Part shown: piece by piece, positions 1-7,328 of the stretch
How the letters are laid out: each line of letters begins with the position of its first letter
How positions within the stretch are numbered: position 1 is the first letter of the stretch
Assembly: GCA_004431415.1 (NCBI GenBank)
Contig: QPMI01000586.1
Coordinates: forward strand, 1 to 22,959
Length of the DNA stretch: 22,959 bases
DNA from: Cyanophora paradoxa
Lineage: Eukaryota > Glaucocystophyceae > Cyanophorales > Cyanophoraceae
Direction of reading: 5' to 3'
Made by a program: the position numbers and the translations under genes
The notes under the pieces: generated by a model
Databases searched by the model: none
Told to the model about the DNA's origin: nothing
The model's input: only the letters and a program-made list of their open reading frames with translations

Positions 1-346
1 TGGAGTTCCGGCGCCCGTGATTGCTAGTGATTTTCTGGTCCCCTCTTCTAGCCCTTCTAGCAAAGAATGCCCGACCCCTCGCCCGACCCGCCGCAGGTGC
101 GAGAGCGCGGGCAGCTCGGACGAGTACTCCGAGCTCACGGATCCCGACCCCGACGAGCCCGGCGACGCCTTCGCGACGGAGAACGAGCGCTTCCTCATGC
201 GCGTCTACGAGGCGCTGCGCGAGGCATCTACTGGGAGGATCCCCGCCTGGGAACCCTGATGAACTTTGCCAAGTCGCCGAGTTCATGTTCGCTATGACCG
301 TGCCCTTCACCCGAGTCGTGCTCTGGGATAGGAACAGGAACTGGTA
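1..346 (+). CDS. C-terminal part of an unrecognised acidic protein
   Basis: I do not recognise this protein. A reading frame rich in Ser, Asp and Glu (SSDEYSELTDPDPDEP) runs from about 98. It continues into a helical-looking stretch (NERFLMRVYEALREA) and ends with FMFAMTVPFTRVVLWDRN before TAA at 344-346. Two frame changes, near 224 and 254, are each repaired by one extra C, which gives REA-IYWEDPRLG-PDELCQV. A possible 3' splice site (CCGCAG) lies at 91-96, so the sequence before it may be intron. The gene starts outside the window. It converges on the minus-strand gene at 375, with 28 bp between stops. Confidence 0.5.
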
Positions 347-374
347 AAGGCCATTGATAAAACAGTACAGAGCC

Positions 375-747
375 CTACGAGCTAGAGCTGCTATCGCCCG
401 AGTCCAGGCGCCCCTTCTTGGCCTTGGAGCGGCGGAGGCGGGAGACGTACTGCAGGCGCAGGTTGCGCACTAGGAGCTCGCCGGCCGTGGTGCCCGGCAG
501 CCCGGGAACCGAGTCCGTGGGCAGCAGCTGTCCCTCGCGTATCGCCTTGTACGTCTTGCGCTTGTTGAATGCAACCTTCTCCGTATCCTCCGCGACGGGA
601 CTTCCAGCGCCAGCGTGCGCTTGGCCTTCTTGACGGAGACTGCGTTCGCACGCTCCAGCTTCACTCGGGCTCCAGGGGGGTAGGGGCGACTGCGGTTCGC
701 CACCGGGTTCTCAGCGAAGGAAACACGGGGGGAAAGCCGCCGCGCAT
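375..747 (-). CDS. Small lysine/arginine-rich protein, function unknown
   Basis: About 122 residues once two frame changes are allowed. No family is recognised. The protein is strongly basic: a central VKKAKRTLALE, then NKRKTYKAIREGQLLPTD, and near the end LQYVSRLRRSKAKKGR followed by a run of five serines before the stop at 375-377. Such a basic protein could bind nucleic acid or package DNA, but that is a guess. The start at 745-747 is chosen because the TTTTCTAAACGCTA motif lies 19 bp upstream. That motif overlaps the last codons and stop of the preceding gene, so the two genes are packed tightly. Confidence 0.5.
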
Positions 748-762
748 GGTTCGCTCGGTTTA

Positions 763-780
763 CCTAGCGTTTAGAAAATA
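763..780 (-). promoter_or_regulatory. Promoter-like motif before the 375-747 gene
   Basis: On the minus strand this reads TATTTTCTAAACGCTAGG and ends 16 bp before the ATG at 747. Twelve bases (TTCTAAACGCTA) recur exactly in front of the YqaJ gene at 10383. It also encodes the last residues and stop codon of the upstream gene. Confidence 0.5.
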
Positions 781-1088
781 GCGCGCGAGCCTCGAGCACC
801 AGGAGACCCGCCACAACCGCTGCGGCGATGACAACGGCCACCTTGAGCCAGTGCCAGAAGCGCTCGGCCCCGTCCGTCAGCGCGCGGCCCGCCTTGCCCG
901 GTGCGGTGAGCGCGGAGCCCAGGCGCCCGCCGCAATGTCGGCCCACGCGCCTCCGTCGCCGCGCAGGACGTTCTCTCGGTTCTTCGTCTCCACCGTGGCG
1001 CCAATCGCCGCGTTGATCTCGCCGAACTGCAGGCGCGGCTGGCCCTTGGGCCGAAGGTCTTCGTGAGCAGCGCATCGAGCCAGCTCAT
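764..1088 (-). CDS. Small tail-anchored membrane protein, unrecognised
   Basis: About 108 residues, with two frame changes. The N-terminus is MSWLDALLTKTFGP. The middle is INAAIGATVETKNRENVLRG, then GGAWADIAAG, then LTAPGKAGRALTDGAERFW. A single hydrophobic segment (LKVAVVIAAAVVAGLLVLEA) sits close to the C-terminus and is followed by RALFSKR and the stop at 764-766. This layout predicts a tail anchor with the N-terminus in the cytosol. No family is recognised. The start at 1086-1088 is 38 bp after the preceding gene's stop and 20 bp downstream of a T-rich motif. It is one of three neighbouring small membrane proteins, as is common in viral structural or membrane modules (inference). Confidence 0.55.
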
Positions 1089-1107
1089 CCTTGGCTAGCT
1101 TCCAACC

Positions 1108-1125
1108 GGGGTTTCGAAAAAACTA
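1108..1125 (-). promoter_or_regulatory. Promoter-like motif before the 764-1088 gene
   Basis: The minus strand reads TAGTTTTTTCGAAACCCC, ending 19 bp before the ATG at 1088. It matches the pattern T-run, TCxA, AAC seen before neighbouring genes. Confidence 0.4.
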
Positions 1126-1126
1126 T

Positions 1127-1600
1127 CTAAATGACCAGGCCGCGCAGGTACCAGACCATCAGGAGCGAGCCGCCCAGCGCCACCAGCAGCGGCAGGTGCC
1201 CGTCCACGGCGCGCCGCATGCGGTTGTCGCACAGCTCCTGGCAGCTCAGCCGGTTGGCCTCGTCGAAGTAGGCGCTCACGGCGTAGGGGCGGCCGGCGGC
1301 GGTGCAGCCCCCGCCCAGGCACGGGTAGGCCTCCGCCTGGCGCCGCGCGGCCAGCGCCGCCGTCGCCGCGTGCGCCGCCTCCTCTGCCCCGGCGCGATCG
1401 CCACGAGGGGCAGCGCCCCCACGCTCCTGCCCTTGCCCGCCCCCTTGATCGTTTTCAGCGACGGCGGCGCGGGATCCGCCGCCCTCACCCTGGGCCCCTC
1501 CGCCGCCGCCCCACCTTAGCCCTCGCCGCCTCGCCGATCTTGCTGCATCGCGAATCCGATTTGAACACGTGCACAGCAGCTTCTCTACCGCGCTCGACAT
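1127..1600 (-). CDS. Cysteine-containing protein with a C-terminal membrane segment, unrecognised
   Basis: About 157 residues as read, although the low-complexity middle may be in the wrong frame (for example an alternative DPAPPSLKTIKGAGKG reading near 1470). The N-terminus is MSSAVEKLLCTCSNRIRDAA. The C-terminal half is convincing: AEAYPCLGGGC, then SAYFDEANRLSCQELCDNRM with paired cysteines, then a single hydrophobic helix (LPLLVALGGSLLMVWYLRG) ending at the stop at 1127-1129. The paired cysteines could form disulfides if that part faces a lumen or the outside. The protein is probably a single-pass membrane protein. Function is unknown. Confidence 0.5.
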   Translation of the reverse strand: MSSAVEKLLCTCSNRIRDAARSARRRGLRWGGGGGAQGEGGGSRAAVAENDQGGGQGQERGGAAPRGDRAGAEEAAHAATAALAARRQAEAYPCLGGGCTAAGRPYAVSAYFDEANRLSCQELCDNRMRRAVDGHLPLLVALGGSLLMVWYLRGLVI

Positions 1601-1617
1601 CTTCGAACGTGTAACGA

Positions 1618-1634
1618 GAATGAAGAAAATTTAA
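1618..1634 (-). promoter_or_regulatory. Promoter-like motif before the 1127-1600 gene
   Basis: The minus strand reads TTAAATTTTCTTCATTC, 17 bp before the ATG at 1600. It is an AT-rich island in GC-rich DNA. The 10434 gene has a similar upstream stretch (GAATTTCTTGATG). Confidence 0.4.
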
Positions 1635-1694
1635 AAGGGAACGCCACGGACTCGGAACTCGGAAAAGGGGGAGGGGAGAATGAACTTTGAAAAG

Positions 1695-1883
1695 TTAGCG
1701 CCCGGCGGGGCGCATGCCGGCCGCCGCCTGCGAGGCGCAGCCGGGGGCGTAGAGGCTCTTGGCGGCGTAGCCAAAGCCCACGCCGATGACCGCCGAGGCC
1801 GTGGGGGTGCCGCCGAGGAGCCAGGTGAGGGTCGCGGCGAGGGCTCCTAGCGAGTAGTGGGCAGGATAAGCTTCGAAGGCCAT
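1695..1883 (-). CDS. 62-residue hydrophobic membrane protein
   Basis: A short, intact reading frame. It starts MAFEAYPAHYS. One long or two short hydrophobic stretches follow (LGALAATLTWLLGG, then ASAVIGVGFGYAAKSLYA) with a TPT turn between, which suggests a two-helix hairpin in the membrane. The end is polar (GCASQAAAGMRPAGR). I recognise no family. The start is supported by a conserved-type promoter motif 18 bp upstream, and the gene lies 45 bp downstream of the helicase gene's stop. It is one of the few genes here with no frame break, so its length is reliable. Confidence 0.55.
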   Translation of the reverse strand: MAFEAYPAHYSLGALAATLTWLLGGTPTASAVIGVGFGYAAKSLYAPGCASQAAAGMRPAGR

Positions 1884-1901
1884 CGCGGACGAATTGAGGG
1901 A

Positions 1902-1916
1902 GGGTTGAGAAAAATA
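1902..1916 (-). promoter_or_regulatory. Promoter-like motif before the 1695-1883 gene
   Basis: The minus strand reads TATTTTTCTCAACCC, ending 18 bp before the ATG at 1883. It lies in the 45-bp gap after the helicase gene. Confidence 0.45.
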
Positions 1917-1928
1917 CCGCCTCGGGCC

Positions 1929-4900
1929 TCAGTGGTGCAGGTGCCGGAAGCGCGCGTTGTCCTCGCCTCCTCGCGCGCCGCCTGCTCCTCCGCCGCGTCG
2001 ATCTTTGCCCGCGAGGCCTCGCGCGCGCCCGCCTTGCGTACGAGGTGGGCACCGGCGCCCGCCGGTAGCTGTAGCCGAGGCCCTTCGCCAGCTCCACGGT
2101 CCCGTCCTCGAACGCCCGCCAGCTCTCCACGGCCTCCGCCGCGCTCATTCCGCTCCGCGCGGAAGCCCGCCTCCAGCTCGGCGCGGAAGGCGGTGGCCTC
2201 CTGCAGGCGCTGGGCCCAGAGGCCTGGCGCCGCTCTCCGCCTCGCGCGCCTGGCGCGCCGCCAGCGCCCGCCGCTCGGCCTCCTGCTGGCCCGAAGCCTG
2301 GATCGCGGTGAGGACGGCGCCGGGCGGGGAGGGGCTGGGGCCGTCGGCGCTCGCGGAGGAGGCCGAGCTCCCGTAGCCGCTCGGCCCGCGCCGCCGTTCG
2401 TCGGGGTACCCTGCCCTTGGATCAGGAGGGGGCGGGGGGAGGGGGGGTACGGGAGGGAAGGCGGGGGTACGCGGGCCGGACTGGCGCGGCAGCATCTCGT
2501 CGATGCGCTGCTGGCCGGGGCGCTGCTGGGGGCCGTGGCGGGGGGCTGGGCGGAGGAAGGCCGGCGCCGAGTTGCGGGTGCGCTTGCCCTTGCCTTGGTG
2601 TGGGCTTGACGAGGAAGGGCCCGACGTCGGGCGCCGGGTCCTTGAACTGGGCGACGGGGATCGCGATCGCCTCCAGCGCCGGCTGGCTCTCGCCGAGGAG
2701 AGCGGGGCCTTGGGGACGATGCCGCGGATGTAGGTCTGCCAGACGCCGCGAGCTTGTAGGAGTAGGGCGGCACAGGAGCCGAAGCCGGCGAGGGTCTCGT
2801 CCAGCCGGCGTTCTCGATGTCGGCGCCGACGGCGGCGGAGGTGTCGGGGCCCTCCGTGCGCGCGATGTACTCGACGATGCCCGCGACGCTCGTCATGTAG
2901 CCCTCCGTGTTCGGGCGGCGACGTAGGTGGTGGGTCGACGGCGCAGTGGCGATGATGAAGCGGGTGAGGGGACAGGAGGCCGTCTCCTGCCAGAAGCCGA
3001 GGCGCTGCGCCCGCAGCCACGCCGGCTCGAAGGCCTGGATGCAGGAGGCCTTGCCGTCGGAGAGCGCGTGGATGATCTTCCACGCGAAGGTGAAGGCCGC
3101 GACCATGAGCGCCGGCAGCTCGTTCTCGCGGATGTCGGAGTGGAGGTAGGTGCGCTTCTTGGCCGGCTTGTGGTCGAGGGGATCAGGACGACGCGGGCGA
3201 AGAACTCGAGCATGCGGTTCTCGAGCTGCGCCGGGGCAAGTGAGAAAGGCGCCGGGGAAGGGAAGGGGGGCAGGGGAACGGGCGCACCTGCGGAAGCTGT
3301 TGCAGACGATGACAAGCACCTTGCGCGTCGCCTTGGTGCGCACATCGTCGCCGCGGACGTTCTTGAAGTTGCGGGAGTAGGCGTCGCCGGAGCGCATCTT
3401 GAGCTCCTCTCCGAGCAGGCCTTAGGGTCGAGGCCCTCCGCCATCACCATGCAGATCGCCTCCTCGCCGCCGTGCTCGAGAAGGCCGAGCCCTTGGAGGG
3501 GCGGTAGACGCAGACGCGGCCCGGCGGCAGGCACTCCGTCATGATCTGCGTCACCATCGACTTGCCTGTGCCCGACTGGCCCTTGATGATGCCGCAGTAC
3601 TGCAGCATGGCGCCCTCGGACGCGGCTCGATCTCCGCGCGCGGCTCCCGGTCGAAGACGGGCTTGTCGCAGAAGTTCCACGGCCGACGAGGTTGAAGGCG
3701 TAGAGGACGGCCGCCGCGTAGCCGAACTCGTCGGCCGTCACGTAGCCGTTGTCCGCCAGGTGCTTGACGACGTTGGGCATGAAGGGGTGCAGCATGCCGT
3801 ACACGGTGGGCCAGTCGCAGGTCTCGGTCGCCTCCTCGATGCCCGCGGGCAGGCGCCCTGGATGTAGCAGGTGTTCATGTAGCCGCGTACCGCTCCCGTG
3901 CCTCCTCGTGCGTCATGACGAGGACGCAGGCGCTGCCCGTGCTGTCCTGCGGCGCCGCACCACGAAATCTGCGCAAGGGGCGTCGGCGGGGTACGGGCGG
4001 GGCGCAGGGGTACGGCGGCGCACGCGTGTCGCAGGCGAAGGCGAAGCCGGGGATGACGGCATCTCGGGGCAGACGTCCTCGAGCTGGAGGGACTCCTCCA
4101 CGAACGTGCGCGTCCGCCCCGAGAGCACCTCCTTCGAGAAGGTGAACTCGAAGGAGCCGGGGTTGGACTCGTAGGTCTTGTGGAAGGTCATCGCCAGCAG
4201 CTGGATGACCTCCTTCATCGTCCGCGCCGGCGTGCCTGTTCGCGCTGACCTTGTCGTACACGAAGAGGTTCGGGAGCTCGACGTAGAAGGTGGGCGGGAG
4301 TTCGGGCCGTAGGGTCTCTGGCGCACGATCCGCTGCGCCGGCAAAGGGGTTAGCGGGGTTCGAACGCGGGAGGGGGCGCACCGGCCGAAGGCGGCTCGGC
4401 CCAGCGCCTTAAGCAGCTGGGCCACGGCCGCCTCCGGCTCTAAGGGGCGGGGCGCGCAGCTAAGGGGGGCGGGGCGCACGTTGTTCTTGACGAAGAGGCG
4501 GAGCGCATCCTGAATGGCCGCCTCCTTCTTGGACTTGTTGTCCTTGCTGTACGTTGTCACGTCGTCGTACTTGACATGTCGATCTCGGGCGCCTCGCGCG
4601 GCTGCACCGCCAGCTCCGCCCGCGCAGCTCCAGCCTGGTGGCGCGCGGCGGCTCGCCGTCGCTCTCCGACGCCTGGCCGTCGTCGTGGTCGCCTCCGCTC
4701 CGCCGCTGATCGCGCAGCAGCTGCCGCTCGCGCTCGCGCCGCTGCTGGGCCCGGCGGGAGAGGCGGCCGGCGCGGGGGCCGGAGGGGGCGGAGGGGCATG
4801 TGGCCGAGGGAGGAGGCGGGCGTGGCGACGGCGTGCCCCGGCGGCGAGGGGATGGGGCGGGCGAGGGGTACCCTGGACGGAGGCGGCGGGCGCTGCGAGG

Positions 4901-5341
4901 GCTGCGAGGGGCGGAAGGGACTGAAGGCCGAGGGGTTGCCGCTCGGGCGCCAGGAGACGTCGGAGGCGGGGCTGGCGGGGGCACGGGGCGGGCGGGCGGC
5001 GGGGGGACGAGGGGCGGCCTGGGGCCGGCGTCGCCGGGCTCGTCGTCCGAGAACTCCTCGATGGGCGGCGGCGGGGCGCCGTCGAGGGAGGGGGAGGGCG
5101 GGAGGGGTAGAACTCGTCGACGGGGGCTCGGGCTCGAAGGTGTCCCCGCCCCCGCCTCCACCGTCGCCGCCAGCTCCGCATCGGGCTCGCCCTCGCGCTC
5201 GCGCTCGCGCTCCAGCTCCATCGCGTACTCCTCCGCCACCTCCAGCTCGCGCGAGGCCTTCGCGTCCGCCGCCGCCGCCAGCGCGGCCTCCATCTCCATC
5301 TCGCGCTCGGCCTCCAGCTCCTCCTCTGTGGGCAGGGTCAT
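1929..5341 (-). CDS. Large protein with a superfamily 3 (D5-like) helicase domain
   Basis: Likely replicative helicase of the element; SF3 helicases unwind DNA using ATP. Order from the N-terminus: an acidic, charged and Pro-rich region (about 5341-4600, MTLPTEEELEAERE at the start), a segment with KYDDVTTYSKDNKSKKEA, a conserved-looking PPTFYVELPNLFVYDKV, then the helicase (about 3800-2900). Seen there: Walker A GQSGTGKS (3558-3581), a Walker B-like AICMVMAEGLD, ELKMRSGD (about 3383-3406), motif C VLVIVCN (3300-3320), then ENRMLEFFARVVLI as in the D5 arginine-finger region, and RENELPALM. The C-terminus is disordered and ends RFRHLHH. Likely introns: 3226-3287, 3969-4023, 4333-4381 and 4440-4479. 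Many single-base frame breaks occur, so exact residue numbers cannot be given. The start follows its own promoter motif and lies 35 bp after the upstream gene's stop. The linked primase domain expected in D5 proteins is not recognisable. Confidence 0.7.
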
Positions 5342-5366
5342 TCCTTTGCGCCTCTGGAACGCCCTA

Positions 5367-5380
5367 GGCTCAGAAATTAG
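5367..5380 (-). promoter_or_regulatory. Promoter-like motif before the helicase gene
   Basis: The minus strand reads CTAATTTCTGAGCC, 25 bp before the ATG at 5341. The stop codon (TAA, 5377-5379) of the upstream gene lies inside it. Its presence is the main reason for treating the 5341 ATG as a separate gene start and not as an internal exon. Confidence 0.4.
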
Positions 5381-7137
5381 GGGCGGGGAGGGCGCACCGG
5401 CCGCCTTGGGGCCGCCGCCTCCATCTCCTCGCCGAGATCGCGCCGCGCCGCCGGGGCACCCGCCTCCTCCTCCTCGAACCGCAGGTCGATGTAGGCGGCC
5501 TTGCCCTTGCCCTTGCCTTCGCCTGGGCCTGGGCCTGGGCCACGCGCATGGCGCGCGCGAGGCCCTCCGCCGTGATCATGCTGCCGCCGGCCCGGGCGCC
5601 CGAGGCGGAGGCCGTCGCCTCGCCGATCGCCGCCTGGAAGGCCGCGGCCATCGCCTGGCCGGCGCGCGGCAGGCTCCGCGCCCGCTCCAGCTCCTCCTCG
5701 TGAAGTCCAGCGCCCGGGCCGCGGCGGCGGCCTCGGCCTCGCGCTCCGCCTCGGAATCCGAGTCGGAATCCGAGGACTCCGCGGCCGCGAGCATGGGGCG
5801 GGGGCGGGAGGCGGCGGCGGCGGCGGCGGCCGCCTTGTCGAAGACGGGGACGAAGAAGGTGAGGGCGAGGGTGCGCCGCGGCACCACGTACTTCACGGCG
5901 CCGTGGATCATGGGCCGCCCGTGCGAGTCCGGCATCGAGCACCGGCGGATGACCTGCGAGGGGGTTTAAATGGCATCTAAATAGTCTAAATAGCATCTAA
6001 ATAGCATCCAAATAGAAACGGCGCACCTGCACGCGGTCGCCGATGGTGACGCCGGGCACCTCGAACTCAGGAACCAGGTCGAAGGCGCAGATGCCCTGGC
6101 GCCCGTGGCGGTCCCGGCACGTCCGGCAGGCCGCCTCCAGCACGATGCGGATGGCGTAGGCGTCGGTGAGGACGCCGGTGTCCGGCCGCTCGCCCCAGAC
6201 CGCCGAGCTCTCGTGGCGCGTGATGAACGCGCGGCTGTTCCGCATGATGCAGCGCGCCTCGACGCCCATGATGCCTTCGCCAGCCTCTGCGGGCCGGCGG
6301 GGGTCGGCGGGGAGGGGCGGCCGCGGCTGCACGGGCGGCCGGGGGCGCACCTCGGGCGTGTAGGCCGGGTCCGAGCTGAGCACCAGCAGCCAGAGCAGGT
6401 GCGGGGCCGCCTCCGCCATGCGGTTGAAGTAGAACTCCTCCGGGCCGCCAGCAGGCCAATCGTGCGCCACTCGCCCTTGGCGATGTGCCGGGGCACGGCG
6501 CCATGAGCAGCCGCAGGCGCTGCGCCGCGAACAGCCGGCGGCGTCGGAATCGCGCCCGGCTTCGGCTTGCTCGGTGTGTCGAAGTTCTCCTCCGTCATGT
6601 TCAGCGCCGCGTGCATCGCCCGCACGTCCGCGTCTGCGAGCGCGGCGGCGCCTCAGCCGCTGCGAGCCGGCGCGCGAGGGAGAAAGAGGCAGCGAGCACC
6701 TCCGCGAGCCGCAGCCGCGACAGGACGGAGTCGATGGAGAACTGCACCGACGGGCCGGGGGCGCCCTCGAGGTTCAAGGTCCGCGCCGCGGCCAGCTTGC
6801 GCTTGCGCTCGGCCAGCTCGGTCTTGCGCAGCACATCCTTGCTGTTCGGGCTGAACTGCATGCCATCCTCCAGCGCACGCGCCTGCGCCTCCTTCGCCTG
6901 GTCGCTGATACCGGCCTCGAACACCGTCCAATCGACGCCGAAGCTGTCGCCGACGCAGAGAACGTCGTACAGCGTGTTCTTCGCCAGCTTAGCCGGGATC
7001 TCCGGAGGGAGCGCGAGCCGAGACATGCTGCTGCCGCCGATGCTGCCGCCGGTGCTGCGCGCGCTCTGCTGGGAGTGCTGCGCGCGCTGCGAAGGTTCTG
7101 GCGCCAAGTTCCCAGCCGATTTGAACGAGCGGCCTGC
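5377..7137 (-). CDS. Large unrecognised protein, possible paralog of the divergent 7329-9706 gene
   Basis: No family is recognised. The readable order is: N-terminus MQAA (7137; a downstream ATG at 7026 opens MSRLALPPEIPAKL), then FGVDWTVFEAGISDQAKEAQ (about 6950-6885), RKRKLAAARTLNLEGAPGPS, TEENFDTPSKPKPG, GPEEFYFNRMAEAAPHLLWL, and a cysteine-containing stretch CRTCRDRHGRQGIC. Next come FEVPGVTIGDRVQ, GAVKYVVPRRTLALTFFVPV, an acidic run (SSDSDSDSEAE), and an Ala/Arg-rich helix with alternating Ala-Gln from a 6-bp repeat near 5520. Likely introns are 5954-6026 and 6287-6350. At least five frame breaks occur. The gene diverges from the 7329 gene and lies directly upstream of the helicase gene, so a replication or regulatory role is possible but unproven. 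Confidence 0.55.
5967..6017. repeat. AT-rich 11-bp tandem repeat inside an intron
   Basis: About four imperfect copies of TAGCATCTAAA fill most of the 73-bp intron 5954-6026. The surrounding DNA is about 70% GC, so the patch stands out. Confidence 0.7.
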
Positions 7138-7328
7138 ATTGCATCGCCGGACTGGGCAGTCAAAAAAAAGCGAGAAACCGACCGGGGTTCGAGCCCAAGG
7201 GGGTACGCATTTTGAGGGGGGGGAAGCGGGCTTCAAGTCTGAGTCTTCGCGAGTTGGGGAGGGAACAAGCCAGCGGGGTACGACGTTGAACGGAATCCGT
7301 TGAGACATCGCGGGCAGTAACACTCGCG
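7138..7328. promoter_or_regulatory. Intergenic spacer between divergent large genes
   Basis: This 191-bp spacer should hold both promoters. Toward the minus gene there is a tract of eight T (7161-7168 region) within GGTTTCTCGCTTTTTTTTGA, loosely like the motif before other genes. Toward the plus gene there is AACGGA-A-TCCGTT, a small perfect inverted repeat, about 45 bp before the ATG. Two GGGGTAC heptamers (7200-7206 and 7275-7281) lie in it. No TATA box is visible. Confidence 0.4.

Noticed and set aside
4345-4370. A tRNA T-loop-like GTTCGAAC, and a similar GGGTTCGAGCCC at 7183-7194.
   Set aside because: No acceptor, D or anticodon arm can be folded around either. The first lies within a predicted intron.
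1857-5969. Long open frames on the plus strand opposite the helicase and neighbouring genes.
   Set aside because: They are Arg/Pro/Ala/Gly-rich frames typical of GC-rich DNA, lack motifs, and oppose a strand with clear domain signatures.
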